Of a stretch of 64,000 nucleotides of DNA, positions 44,761-56,452 are shown piece by piece (within the stretch, counting starts at the first letter, position 1; each line of letters begins with the position of its first letter). Below the pieces are notes generated by a model that saw only the letters and a list, made by a program, of their open reading frames with translations, had not been told where the DNA came from and ran no database searches. The stretch comes from Rugalucina vietnamica (Eukaryota > Mollusca > Bivalvia > Lucinida > Lucinidae): NCBI GenBank assembly GCA_964017185.1, contig OZ024876.1:804001-868000 (forward strand). The letters run 5' to 3'. The position numbers were made by a program, and so were the translations under genes.

Positions 44761-45243
44761 CTGGATAACCCAGTTTTACTATATAAAAGTGGGGTTTAAG
44801 GGGGTATTCATTGCATGGACATCGGCTGAGTCATGATCAGGGTTGCTTTTACCAGCTACGTCATGTTATGCGCGTATAATTCAATATGATATTTTCCGAG
44901 AATAAATGTTTTTATTTTACCATAACACTTAGGCAATAAGCTTTCTGGTGATATATAACATTAGGATATTTTATGCTCTTTTTTGCTATAGCAAGATATT
45001 ATATATCCAAAAATCACAATTTTTCACATGTTATGATGTTGCACATTTATTTGGGGTGTGTTCTAAGCTGGTTTAGTGTTATGTTCACTAATAATTGAGG
45101 TCCAACATTCATGTAATATAAAAAGGCACATATGCCCACTGTAACATTCTTTTTTTACGGAATTCAGTTTGGATAACAAATAACAAAGATATCACATAGG
45201 AAATGAAACTGTAGTTTTGCTATATTTTTTTTTCCATTTTTAA
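44761..45243. other. Intergenic, no gene seen
   Basis: Contains ACCCAGTTTTACTATATAAA and AAAGTGGGGTTTAAGGGGG, words of the 55590-55960 repeat, then AT-rich sequence with nothing recognised. Confidence 0.4.
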
Positions 45244-45297
45244 TTCACCTGAGCCGAAGGCTCACAAGGTGAGCTTATAGGATGGCCATGATCAAGC

Positions 45298-45368
45298 GTC
45301 CGTCCGTCCGTCCGTCCGTCCGTCCGTCGTCCGTCCGTCCGTCCGGTCCGTCCGTCCGTCCGTCCGTC
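45298..45368 (+). repeat. (CCGT)n microsatellite
   Basis: About 17 CCGT units with three irregularities (CGTCGTCC, CCGGTCC), next to the left end of the tandem-unit element. Confidence 0.95.
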
Positions 45369-46310
45369 GTCCACAATTTCAAAGATCTTCTTCTCTGAAA
45401 CCGCTAGGCCAATCAAAGTGAAATTTTATGTGGAGCATCCATGGGTAGGGGGAACTGAAGTTTGATCGCGAGATCCGGGTCACATGACCAAGATGGCTGC
45501 CACGCCCATATATGGTAAAAACACTTCAAAAATCTTCTTCTCCAGAACCGGTGGGCCGATTTCCACGAAACTTGGTATGTAGCATCGGGGACTTCAACCA
45601 AACATAGTTTGATAAAATGATGACCCTTGGATGACTTTGATCTATTTTACGGCAAGGTCAAATTTGGAAACATAGGCTTTTGCATGGGAATAAGTGAAAA
45701 CTATGGACTTTTTGAAAACTATTGCAGCCTGAGGCCTGAAAAGTAGTAGATGCAAACAACTTATGGAGTAGATGAAGGTATGTGATTAATTTAGGTCAAG
45801 GTTATCTCTTGACCTTGGCCAGTCTGTCGTCCATACACACTTTTTAAAGATCTTCTCCTCTGAAACCGCTTGGCCAATCAAAGTGAAATTTTATGTGGAG
45901 TTTACGAATTAGGGGTTACGAAAGTTTGATCGCGAAATCCAGGTCACATGACCAAGATGGCCGCCACGCCCATATAATTGTAAAAACCACTCAAAAATCT
46001 TCTTTTATTTATTTATTTTTTATTTATTTATACATTATTTATAGAGGACTGCACATTTAGCTATAATAGCTAGTCTACCATATGATCCTCTAAAACATAT
46101 ATACATACTATGTACAAAACATTTCATAAAATGACATAAAATGGAGAAAAGAAATGTACTTGAGATACAAAGCTTTAAAACATACTTGGTAAAGGGGCAT
46201 AAAACAATTTTGCAGAATTAAAACACTTGTAGACAAGTGTAAAATATCAAAATTTAAAACATGTGTCTGGCGATCTTCAATTCTAACAAATTGTAAAATA
46301 TAAGTACATC

Positions 46311-47543
46311 TTATATGTGTTCTTTAACATTCTTTTTAAAATCATAAAGGGAAGATGATTTTCTTACATGTTCAGGCAAACTATTCCACAGCCTTGGTGC
46401 TGATGACGAAAATGAGTCATCGTACATTGTTTTTTTCGATCTGGGTACTGCAAGGGTGCCGTTTGACGTGGATCTTAGGGTTCGATTATGCGTCTGTGAT
46501 ACAGGAGTGAGCAGGTCCGATATATATGATGGTGTCATATTATTTAACGCTTTATATATGATAACTGCCTTGTTGTAATTATGCCGTTTAGTAACTGGTT
46601 GCCAGCCAAGTGTGCTAAACATTTCCGCAGATGCAGTGTCGTAATCTGCGTTGAGAATTATACGTGCCGCACGTTTCTGTAATTTTGAAATTCTTTCTAT
46701 ATTAGCTTTCGATGTTGTACCCCACGTGACTGAGCCGTAGTCTATGAGTGGAAGGATGTATCCTTGATAATAGAGTTTTTGTGCCTCAACTGGAATATAG
46801 GAAGATAAGTGCTTCAGGAGCGAAATTTTGGATGAGATTGTAGAGCAAAGATATTCGATATGTTCAGACCATTGTAGATTTTCATCTATATATATACCTA
46901 GTAGTTTCTGTTTAGATACGTTTTTTATTTTATTACTATCAATGTAAATATCTTTTTCTTGAGAATTTTGAGTGTTATACCTCGTGCCTAGTAACATACA
47001 AGACGTTTTATCATAGTGCATATTCATTTTGTTGTGTTTGCCCCATAGTTTAGATCTATTGCCGTCATGTTGCAATTTAGACTCAACGTCGGTTTTAGTT
47101 TTTCCGCTTGTATGGAATGTCGCGTCATCTGCGTAAAAATCAGAGTCGCAGTGCTCAATGTATAAATGTAAATCGTTTATGAACATGAGAAATAATGTGG
47201 GTCCTAAGATAGAGCCCTGGGGCACTCCAGATTTAATAACGGCTGGCTGAGTTAGTCCTTTGCCACTGTCCATAACTTGCATGCGGTTCTGAATGTATGA
47301 AGCAAATAGTTTAAAAGAAGAATCGTTGAGTTTATAAAGAGAAAGCTTATTTAATAAAATTGAATGATCGACGAGATCGAACGCTTTTCGAAAATCGATG
47401 AATAATGTTCCCACAACGTCCCCGTTATTTATGCAGCCCATCCATTGATCTACTAATTTTATCAGTGCAGTCTGACAGCTATGTTTGGGTCGGAAACCGG
47501 ATTGATTTTCATGAATTAAATCATATTTGTTTAAAAAGCCCAT
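46311..47543 (-). pseudogene. LINE ORF2, reverse-transcriptase half
   Basis: 410 codons in a frame different from the upstream half. It contains SGFRPKHSC, FIDFRKAFDLVDHSILL, SGVPQGSILGPTLFLMFIND and the catalytic FYADD, then a thumb and a C-terminal region with WNSLPEHVR. The ATG at 47543 is an internal methionine. The real reading frame reaches upstream to about 47612, where homologous residues (RPIS, then LFEKH) are readable out of frame with the preceding segment. All catalytic motifs of the fragment are present, but the frameshift disables the full ORF2. Confidence 0.9.
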
Positions 47544-47554
47544 GAGATGTTTAT

Positions 47555-49387
47555 TTATGTGTTTTTCGAACAGTTTTGAGATAGTGGGGAGGATAGAAAT
47601 TGGCCTGTAGAGGGATCGGACTTAGCACCACTTTTATAGATCGGAAATATTTTTGCTATTTTAAGTTGAGACGGGAAGTAGGACGTATCAATGCTTTTGT
47701 TTATGAGAGACGTTATAGATGGAGCTAGAACATGAGCGGCCATTTTAAGTATTCTAGGACCAATGCCATCCAGGCCGGTAGCTTTATTTGGGTTAAGCCC
47801 GTGTATGAATTCTAACACTTGTTGGGTTGTTATATGCGGGACTGTGAAAGATATGTGCGACGGAACTTTACTGCTAATATATTCATTTAACTTGTTAAAA
47901 TCTGGTGTATCTACAGGGTCGCTATGTGTATTGAAATGGTCACAAACTGACGCAAAATATTCATTAAGTTTACATGCAATATGCCGTGAATCGGAAAATG
48001 TTTCGTCATCAATATGAAGTTCATCAGGTAAGGTGTTCAAAGGTGATTCCGTTTTTTTAGTGTAAGATCGAAAGTGTTTCCAAAGTGTTCTTGTATCCTT
48101 TTGAGAGGCAATCGAATTCGAAAAATGGTGTCTTTTTGCTTTACGTATAAGATCTCGTGATTTATTCCGAAATAGTTTATATTGCGGCCAGTTTTTGTTT
48201 TTCTTATAACCGTCACGCATTCGTCGAGCGGTAAGTATTTCAGGTGTGCACCATTCTGGCAGACGTTGCGATTTGACCCTCCTAGATCTAATAGGCGCGT
48301 GTTTATCCAATTGCTTTTGGATTATTGAAAACCAAGATGTTAAGTCATCGTCGACGTTAGAGGCGGACAACGTAAAAGACTCTAAATCAGTACCCAGATC
48401 AGAAAGAAACAACGCGTCATTAAAACGTTTAAAACATCGATAGGACGTGGTCATGTGTTCTGTTTTAGTTATTTTATAATTAATCTTTCTTGTTATGCAG
48501 ACCGGATAATGATCGCTAACTGCATATGACGGAACAAAACACTCAGCAATGTTCTCAGGATTGGTTGAATAGATATGATCAATAATTGTTGCAGATGATG
48601 GGGTGACTCTGGTAAAGTCAGTAACTAATTGTTTAAGATCAAATAACTGAATGAGATTAAGCCACTTGGTATTTGAACATACATGAAAGTCAATATTAAT
48701 GTCACCCATCAATATAATTTCTAAACCAGTAGATTGTGCCGCTGACAGTTCTTCTTCAAAAAGATCGATCCAGCTGGATTTTGAATCAGGAGGACGATAA
48801 GCCGTGCACAAGAGAAAAGGTTTAGAGTTTGGAAGAGTTATCTCTGACCAGATGGTTTCAATGTTTGAAATTTCGAACTCTGGTCTATGTGTACAATTTA
48901 TATTATTTCGAAAATATAAGATCACACCGCCTCCCGTTTTATCCTGTGTAACAGATCGATCTTTCCTAATGTGACCAAAGCCATTTATTGTTAACTGGTG
49001 ACATGTAATCGTTTCGTTGAGAAAGGTCTCACATATTCCAAGAACATCGGGCCCGTTTTCACAGGCCATCGATAGGCGCAATTCGTCAAGCTTTGGTAGC
49101 AAATGATGTATGTTTAAATTTGCTATATGAAGACCCTTAGAGTTAAAAACAAAGTCTAAGTTCTGCATTTGGCCAGTTTCGTTCGGTCCGTTTGATATTG
49201 GTGTTAGAATGTGTGAAACAGAACTGCCAGCTTCACATGTTGCAGTCCCGTCAACTGCAGTTACGACGGTTGAGGCAATGGTTTGATCGTTATCTGAGAT
49301 ATCACAACAATCATTATTAGATGAAGCATTTGATAAGGTATCGTAAGGATTACAAATAGGAACGTTATATTCAATATTGAGTTTCAT
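47555..49387 (-). pseudogene. LINE ORF2, endonuclease half
   Basis: 610 codons. It holds an AP-type endonuclease: HIANLNIHHL (about residue 90), the catalytic glutamate region ICETFL, TAYRPP, LMGDINIDFH and SDHYPVCI. After that come the linker and the first reverse-transcriptase block (GLDGIGPRILK, IFPIYKSG). Frame is lost at about 47612-47620, where a small deletion leads to a stop at 47555. The start Met at 49387 lies 15 bases after the ORF1 stop, a close spacing usual for such elements. Confidence 0.9.
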
Positions 49388-49402
49388 GCACCCAGAAAAT
49401 TC

Positions 49403-49654
49403 CTATCTACTTTTAGTGTCAGATCGTCCATTGCTTCTACCGTTGAACCAGCAATCAAGTGTATCATGGCCACTCCTAGAACAAATGTAACAGAAATTCG
49501 GCACATGATGCCTTACCCTAACATGTTCACGGGAAACATTTGATCGACACTCACGAGTTTCATGGCCATTTTTTGAGCAGATATGACAAAATTTTGTTGC
49601 AAATGGACTACCTCTGGCAAAACCTCGAGCCCCCTTGGGTCGGTGGATACCTGA
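49403..49654 (-). pseudogene. LINE ORF1 C-terminal remnant
   Basis: It encodes two CCHC zinc knuckles of the C-x2-C-x4-H-x4-C type (CHICSKNGHETREC and CYICSRSGHDTLDC) and a basic Ser/Arg tail. The frame visibly continues to 49723, but above 49654 it is antisense host repeat, not ORF1. Confidence 0.85.
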
Positions 49655-50615
49655 CTTCTCCAGAACCGGTTGGCTGATTTTCACGAAACTTGGTATGTAG
49701 CATTTGGGACTACAGCCCATCATAGTTTGATCAAATGATGACCCTAGCAGGACCTTTACCTATTTTACGGCAAGGTCAATTTTGTAAACATAGGCTTTTT
49801 CATGGGAAAAAGTGAAAATTATGATTTTTTTGAAAACTATTGCAGCCTGAGGCCTGAAAAGTGATAAATGCAAAACAACTAATGAAAGTATGTGATTTAT
49901 TTAGGTCAAGGTCATCTTTTGACCTTGACCAGTCTATCGTCCATACATACTTTTCAAAGATCTTCTTCTCTGAAACTGCATGGCCAATCAAAATGAAATT
50001 TTATTTGAAGCATCCATTGGTAGAGATAATGAAAGTTTGATCGCGAGATCCGAGTCACATGACCAAGATGGCCGCCACGCCCATATATGGTAAAGACCAC
50101 TCAAAAATCTTCTTCTCCAGAACCGGCAGCCCAATTTTCATGAAACTTTGTAAGTATTATTTGGGACTCCAGCCCATCATAGTTTGATAAAATGATGACC
50201 CTAGGATGACCTTGACTTATTTCACGGCAAGGTCAATTTTGGAAACATAGGCTTTTACATGGGAAAAGACGAAACCAGTGGATATTTTGTAAACTGTTGC
50301 AGCCTGAGACCTGAAAGTTGCTAGATGCAGACAATTAATGGAGTCAATGAAGGTAAGTAATTAATGAAGGTCAAGGTCATTTCTTGACCTTGTCCCAAGG
50401 TCATTTAAATATCAAAATTGAAATTATGATTTTCTTAGAAATCACTGGGTTTGGAAACTATTGCAGCCTGAAACCTGAAACTTTGCAGATGCAGACAACT
50501 TATGAAGTCAATAAAGGTGTGTGAGTATTCAAGGTCAAGGTCATTTGATGATGACTTAATATTCCAAGATCAGGCTTCAGGTGAGCGTTCTCAGGACCAA
50601 TGGTCCTCTGGTTCT

Positions 50616-52096
50616 TGGTGTCTTTAGTTGGCAGGTCAAAAAATTACACCCATGATTAGAACATATTTTTTGTATCTAGTCTTTCATTGGAAGTCAAATG
50701 AAAGTTTAGAATCAATGGAAGACGAATTTATCCTCACAGGGTAGAGTACTTCTTACTTTAAAAATCTTCATTTTTATGTAGAGTCCGTAGCCCCTATTTT
50801 CAAAATGGAAGTTCAAAGCCAGGTTCCCATTAACAAAGATAAAATGGTCTTATTGATTTTTCAGACTAAGGACTAGTAAAACATGTCAAGAAATTGTGTA
50901 AGACTGCTGATACGGTCAAATGTAATTTTTGCATGGCCTGTAGAGTCCGTAGCCCCATGGTAAGAGGCACCTTACAAATTAAATGTTACTTCACAGTTCT
51001 CTGGTTACAAGATCTGAAACTCTATTGCTCAACCACTACGATCCTTGTACTGGATTGGTTATCATATATTCTCTGTTTTAGTTGTTTCCCATTTCACAAG
51101 CAGGGTTTGATATCAAATTGAGACGGTCCCTAATACTTGTCTATTTTAACATGAAAATCAAAACCTACCTTATGTATGTACAAATACAATATCTCTTGAT
51201 TTTGTTTTATTTTTGTGACATTCTTCTCGTCGTTTTTCTTTTTCTTATTTTTTCCAGTGGCATTTTTCCTACCACCGGTGAAGATTAGCCTGACAATGTT
51301 TTCTTTTCTTTAATGATATGATGCTATAAACATTCACGTTGTCAAACATTACAGCCCAAAACGAGACGGGCTTTCTCGGCCTCGACTTTACCAGATGACA
51401 ATATCAAATGGACCACAACGTGAGAAAATGTACCTTCGGACAATTTTTTAAGTATAGGAAAAACAAAGTAATTTTGAATGTACGATGTTTCTAGAGTCTG
51501 TTAGTCTTTATCTGACCAGATTATTTCAGATATTTTGTGAGTTATGACTAATTTACTGTACGAACCCTACAGACGTCATTGTCATGAAAAATGACGTCAA
51601 AATTACGTAATGCATTTCTGCATACTTGTAGAGCTTACAAAACTCGGTGCATTGCTTAAAACTGTTTGAGCACTGGTCAGAAACTATTGTTAAGATAGAA
51701 GCATACCATCTTTACAAGCAATCTGTCGTAATTATTTTGTCTATTTTATAATGATACGGTTGCTATGGTTACCGTTTAATGATAGATATAGTAAAAATAT
51801 GTTTATTGTGGGCTAAAACAAGGGCAGATAACTCCAAAAATTTAAAAATAAAATATGTTTAAAAACGTATTCATTTGGTAGCCCAGTGTTCAAAGATTAC
51901 AAATACATTGTTATTTCTAAAACGTATATTTCATCATTTGTCCGCTTTTTGCTGTTTTCTACTTGTAATGTCAGAATGTCCGAAGGTACATTTTGTCGCG
52001 TTGAGGTTTAAATATATAAGGACGCTAGATTTCAATTTATTTACTCGATCACCACCCACGAGATTTCTGACATGGTACACATGAACTCAGATAATA
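50616..52096. other. Intergenic, no gene seen
   Basis: A short direct repeat GTAGAGTCCGTAGCCCC occurs at about 50779 and 50939. The rest is AT-rich with frames below 80 codons and no domain. Confidence 0.4.
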
Positions 52097-52266
52097 TACG
52101 TACATAAGGCTCAAACACCACCAAAAATCGACTCCAAAACACAACATAATTAAAATCACAACAGAATTATCGCATTGGAAGGATCAGTAATATAAAATTA
52201 CAGGGGGGGGGGGGCTTAAACAGGTTTTAGAGGCGCCAAACCTCACCCTCATCTTCTGCAGTGGTC
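52097..52266 (-). repeat. R1 repeat, internal part
   Basis: Contains GTACATAAGGCTCAAACACC, GCATTGGAAGGATCAGTAAT, a G homopolymer (52204-52214) and CCTCACCCTCATCTTCTGCAG. The family ends are absent. Confidence 0.7.
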
Positions 52267-52339
52267 CTAAGCAAGAGGAAGAGACCGAAGATTGTTCACA
52301 TGCACTTCTGTTGTCAATCAGTTTTCAGGGAAGTGTCCT

Positions 52340-52930
52340 CTAATTTGGTGTATTTTGAGACAGCCCACGTTTTTGTTTTATTTCTGCACTTCCTGGATCT
52401 TCCATTGCTATTTCGAAATCGACTATGGAAAACATGTTTTCAATCTCAGGAGTCCGCAGTTTGGAATAGTTTGGACTGAAATCAAAAACATGAGCAACAA
52501 AACAGCAGGAGTAGCAGCAGCAACAACAACAAAATAGCAACAGCAACATCAACAACGCCATTAAATACGATATTAACAGTGCACAGGCAATGAAAAAAAC
52601 ATTTAGAATTAATTTATACTTGATATGTACTTTCGAAAGTAAGTTATAAAAATATAGGTGTTTCGTGTCGATATTTCTCAAAGTCAGCATATATTAAATG
52701 AGCCCTCAACCTTGACGTTATGGATACTTAGTTATTTTTCATGGGTCTTTTTGTCTTAGTTCTTGCAAATCAATGGCATAGTTCAAATCCACGACAAACT
52801 CACCCGCAGTTGTCATTGACTTCGAACCAATGTTTCGAAACATTGACCACGGTGCATCTTTTAAATGCTTTTAGAAACGTGCGACTTTCGAAGTGGAGCA
52901 AAATGAAATTGCACCCGGGTGGTTTTGATA
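52340..52930 (+). repeat. Duplicated block, copy 1
   Basis: Colinear with 58610-59230. Shared: ATGTTTTCAATCTCAGGAGTCC versus ATGTTTTTATTTTTCAGGAGCC, an AAC/CAG-rich triplet stretch, ACTTTCGAAAGTAAG versus ACTTTCGAATGCAAG, CCACGACAAACTC and GCATCTTTTAAATGCTTTTAGAA. The conserved TTTTCAATCTCAG looks like a 3' splice site. Confidence 0.75.
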
Positions 52931-53212
52931 TCTAGTAATGATCTACAAATTGAGATTTACAAATTAACGATACTAAAAGTCAGGTACATATCAAAGAAAA
53001 GAAATGTCCATGAAATTGAATTCCCCATCGGTCCTCTTCCACACATCCCACACAAAACGCCCCATTGGACTGATATGTCGATGCATATACGGGGTTAGTT
53101 TGGTCAAAGCATAGCATCAGGATAAATGACCAAGTACCACCCTAAACACGGTCTTTTGGAAGTAACTTGAAGAATAAAAGAATAATCAACTTACAGTTTC
53201 AATGTAAGGAGA

Positions 53213-53710
53213 GCGTGGTGATCCAGGGGAATGGTACGGGACCCCGGAGCGACAGGTCCTGGGTGCGAACCTACCATGAGACAGACCCATTAAAACTTTC
53301 TATATTACTGGTCATAAAGTAAGAATAAAGGGACAAGGAATCGATGCAATTAAATTTAAAGTCCCAACATAGACAGCGGGTGGGAAAGAAACTACATAAA
53401 ACACAGCAAAACATTTTCCGACAACACACTCGAAGAGCAGAATGACTAGGTCTTTCCCAACAAGGTAGCCATCCGGCTAGGTTTCAACAGGAACGAAACG
53501 GAAAGAGTAGGTAGGCACAATAAACAGTAGTATAATGAAGATAAACCACTTTTCCTGGGACACCGATTATCGTTCCAACAGGGGACAAGTATGATGAAGA
53601 CAAACCACTCTATCTGGGACACAACTTAACCCAGGAAGAGGGGGCTCAGTCCCGACATGACTTTAAATGTTGACTGTGATGTTAAGCCATAACCAATCCA
53701 AACCAAATCA
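53213..53710 (+). mobile_element. tRNA-derived SINE
   Basis: The head GAGAGCGTGGTGATCCAGGG has a weak A-box and a B-box-like GGTGCGAACCT. The body has two near repeats of AAACCACT-TCTGGGACAC and ends GACTGTGATGTTAAGCC with AACCAATCCAAACCAAATCA, a low-complexity tail. Confidence 0.6.
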
Positions 53711-53879
53711 ATGTTGGGATGTTGCGGGCAGATATTAAGATGTAGTCGTGTTCAAGAATAGATACATGTAAGTGCACTTAACTGATGAGATTTGGGTAGC
53801 TGAAACCGCGGTATGGTCCATTCCCTTTTTCATAATGTATTCATTGCTCTTAAAAGGATCTCAATTTTATGTTTTATTT

Positions 53880-54090
53880 GCTATCACTGCAGCTGATGAC
53901 ATGATACAGTGCGCCGTCCTTCGGATCGGGACGTTAACTGGAGGCCCCCTGTGCAGGGACAGTCATCCCCTGTGCAGGTTAAAGATCCCTACACAGGTTC
54001 TATCCTCATGCATGTAGGCTCATCCTGCAAACACACCGGAGTGTACAATGTACACCTCCCAAGAATAATTTGAAATTGATTGATGGGAGT
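53880..54090 (+). mobile_element. SINE body, headless copy
   Basis: Matches the body of the SINE at 27675-27965 from GATACAGTGCGCCGTCC to TTGATTGATGGGAG. The tRNA-like head is missing. Confidence 0.75.
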
Positions 54091-54094
54091 ATCA

Positions 54095-54722
54095 GGAAAA
54101 CAAAACAGCTGGTGTTGTGCCGTGTGACGGCCCTAAAAAGCATTCCCATACATCGTCCGTAGTGCAGATTATGTTTTCGTTTTTGTCCTTTGAGATCAGC
54201 GAATATATTTGGAAAAATAATGTTTGTCATCGGTTTTCATTCACTTTCTAACCAGCGTTCTATATTTTTGGCCCCATAGGGATTATAATTATATCGATTA
54301 CCCTGTTGAAAGTTGCAAACTTACGGTAATTTACTTTTGCTCCATGTTGCCAAATCTGAAGGGTCACTGAGGAGACTTAAGTAGCCGAAACCGCGAAATA
54401 GCGCATCCCCTTTCGCATTCATGTATTAACTGCTCTTAAAGGAGCTCAGTAAAAAAAAACTGAACTTCAAGGCGAAAAATACATTACATGGGCTTAAGCA
54501 CTCTTGCCCCACCGTACGATACACGAAATTCTAACCATACTTTTATTTGAAGCGCGTCATTTGATGCATGTCAAGCATTATACTCTTCTTCACCACTCTT
54601 GTGCTTCTATTATTGTGTCTAAACTGCAGCATGCATCTATTTTATTTTTGATACTTTTATTTATCCTCTTTTCAATTTCTGCAGCAAATGACCACTAAAT
54701 TCTAATAATGGGCCTTTCTCAA
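54095..54722. other. Intergenic, one dispersed repeat
   Basis: 54106-54160 (CAGCTGGTGTTGTGCCGTG, GACGGCCCTAAAAAG) is repeated in reverse at about 63485-63535. Otherwise no supported feature. Confidence 0.45.
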
Positions 54723-54872
54723 TCAAAATTTAATATCAAATACAGGTAAATATAGATATGATTTCGATGCACAACGCTGCATACGAACGCTACACAAGGG
54801 TTTGCATCCAGGAGCAGATATGCAATCTGGTGTATTTCTGCACCTGGGTACACATACTGCACATGGACACGG
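54723..54872 (-). CDS. Cysteine-rich terminal exon, unrecognised
   Basis: After a possible acceptor on the minus strand (TCTGTACCTTAAG, AG at 54874-54873) the frame encodes PCPCAVCVPRC and continues with five more residues groups each ending in Cys, giving eight cysteines in 34 residues spaced C-x-C-x2-C-x3-C-x5-C-x5-C-x3-C-x6-C. It ends after SYLYLPVFDIKF at a TGA (54725-54723). Such density is unlikely by chance and is typical of small secreted disulfide-rich peptides. No signal-peptide exon was found to its right on the minus strand. Family unknown. Confidence 0.4.
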   Translation of the reverse strand, partial: PCPCAVCVPRCRNTPDCISAPGCKPLCSVRMQRCASKSYLYLPVFDIKF

Positions 54873-54979
54873 CTTAAGGTACAGATAGTGAAGTATTGAG
54901 TTTATTTTCCCCTCGTAGACACCAGAAAAATGCCATAACACACATGAAGAGCTCATTTCCAACATGGCAGCCACCAGCT

Positions 54980-55585
54980 AGGGTCAGCCAAATACATAAG
55001 TGATGGGCACAGCAGAGACGTAGATAGAAAGAACCGAAAACATGAACAGTTTTAGCAGAACCGACTTCGAATGGCCAGTAAAGAAATGACTGGAAGGTTT
55101 AATTGGAATTTACTTGGCCGCAATCCTCACCCTGCGTCGGTTATTAAAGAAGCTTCCTAGTTCGTTAATAAAGTATCACAAAATTGACATATGAAACCAC
55201 ACGAAAAACTAAAATAAAGATGCTCAAATATATAAAACATATATATATTTATATATATACATACAAACAGCGTTGTATATATCAAACAGCTCTGGAAAAA
55301 AAAATGGAAAATGACTAAACAAGATCCATGCATGGAAAATTTATGGAATTTGAAAAATGATGAAATATCATGGAAAAATTCTGGAATTTTGTTATGAAAT
55401 GCCAGTTTGGATGTCATTGGCACTAAGTTGTTTTTTCGCGCTCGCTTCGCTCGCTTGACCAATATTGATAAATAAGTTGCTGATGTTTAACAGCAATTTC
55501 TGCTACTTTTGCAATATAATTACCTGTTTTTGTGTATTGATTAATAAACAGAGAATAGTCCTGGAAATTTACCATCCGACAACCT
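54980..55585. other. Intergenic, no gene seen
   Basis: AT-rich, with a TATATATAT run near 55240-55260 and TGGAAAA/GGAAT direct repeats at 55300-55390. The minus frame at 55157-55462 is low complexity. Confidence 0.4.
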
Positions 55586-55589
55586 CACG

Positions 55590-55960
55590 GTTCAAACGAG
55601 TACCCTCAATCTATGTTTAGGTCAAAAATAAGAAAACTAGGTGTACCTTCGTATATTTCAGTTTTTCTATATAAAAGTGGGGTATAAGAGAGTATGCATC
55701 ATCAGCAAAACATGTCCGTGCAATGAATACCCCCTTAAACCCCACTTTTATATAGTAAAACTGGGGTATGCAGTGGTATACCTATTTTTCTTAGTTTTGC
55801 TCCAAACCATAGATTGTGGGTACTCGTTAGAACCGCCTCGGCGAGGCGGTTCTAACGTGTACCCACAATCTATGTTTTGAGCAAAAATAAGAAAAATATC
55901 AAAATTTTTCTATTGAAAATTTTCATTTTTGACAACTTAAAAAAATCTCTGTATATTGCA
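55590..55960. repeat. Nested palindromic element
   Basis: An outer pair, CTATATAAAAGTGGGGTATAA (55667-55687) and its inverse at about 55735-55755, adjoins a large palindrome centred at 55841. The arms 55783-55840 and 55842-55900 contain TTCTTAGTTTTGCTC, ATAGATTGTGGGTAC and GTTAGAACCGCCTCG. Half copies of the latter occur at 2555, 6295, 7430, 20775, 27020, 42730 and 44500. Confidence 0.85.
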
Positions 55961-56328
55961 CGGGCAAGTTTTCGTAATGGTACATGTTATCGCGATGATA
56001 GCATTGACATTGGCATCGCTTTGGAACAATTGGTATTGTAAATATATGCGTTTCAACGAAAATATTTATACAGCACAATATATGCTTCGCAATTACGTCT
56101 AGCATAATGTCTAACGTGCCTGTTTAAGTTCGCTGTATGCCATTTAAAGATACTTTAGGTTAGAGTTAAAGTTCTTATTTTTCTAGGTTTTCCTGTTACG
56201 ATATGAAAGCATATAAACTGATAAAAACACTTTTACCATTGTTCTAGAACATTCTGCTTGTTTGCTATTTAAAGGATTGTTATGACACGACGTCGTTGTG
56301 CTAACTGTTAGTTCTGGGGCCGTGGAGC

Positions 56329-56336
56329 TTTAAAAA
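56329..56336 (+). promoter_or_regulatory. Possible TATA-like box
   Basis: TTTAAAAA about 117 bases before the ATG at 56453. It would allow a 5' UTR of about 90 bases. Weak evidence. Confidence 0.25.
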
Positions 56337-56452
56337 CCCATGCGCCCTTCTAAGTTTATCATTGAGCCCTCGACGAGCTGTGTAACAACTACCATCGCCA
56401 TACCTTATTTTTTCCTCAATATTTTATTTGAATCCAAAGAAAACAAACAGAA

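Larger units (their letters stand above)
46004..49654 (-). mobile_element. CR1/Jockey-like LINE, 5' truncated
   Basis: Minus strand. The order is ORF1 end (49403-49654), ORF2 endonuclease part (47555-49387), ORF2 reverse-transcriptase part (46311-47543), a short 3' UTR, and an AAATAAATAAA tail at 46004-46030. A 5-base CTTCT duplication (45999-46003, 49655-49659) flanks it. Removing the LINE restores the unit word AAAATCTTCTTCTCCAGAACC of the surrounding element. ORF1 is open right up to the 5' junction, as expected for 5' truncation during target-primed integration. Confidence 0.9.
45244..50615 (+). mobile_element. Tandem-unit repeat element, split by a LINE
   Basis: The left end is AATTCACCTGAGCCGAAGG and the right end TTCAGGTGAGCG then GGACCAATGGTCCTCTGG, so CACCTGA and TCAGGTG are inverted at the two ends. 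After a CCGTCC array come units of roughly 400-500 bp with the words AAGATCTTCTTCTCTGAAAC, AAGTTTGATCGCGA, CACATGACCAAGATGG, CACGCCCATATA and CAAGGTCAAGG. I count two to three partial units left of the LINE and three to four to the right. Frames over it are not coding. Confidence 0.8.

Noticed and set aside
45298..45368. CRISPR-like array
   Set aside because: Plain CCGT microsatellite with no spacers, in a eukaryotic sequence.
45413..45601. 62-codon minus frame
   Set aside because: Part of the tandem-unit element. The same words recur at 45900 and 50040 in broken frames.
49655..49723. N-terminal part of LINE ORF1
   Set aside because: Although the frame is open, these bases are host-repeat sequence (ACTTCTCCAGAACCGG) outside the target duplication.
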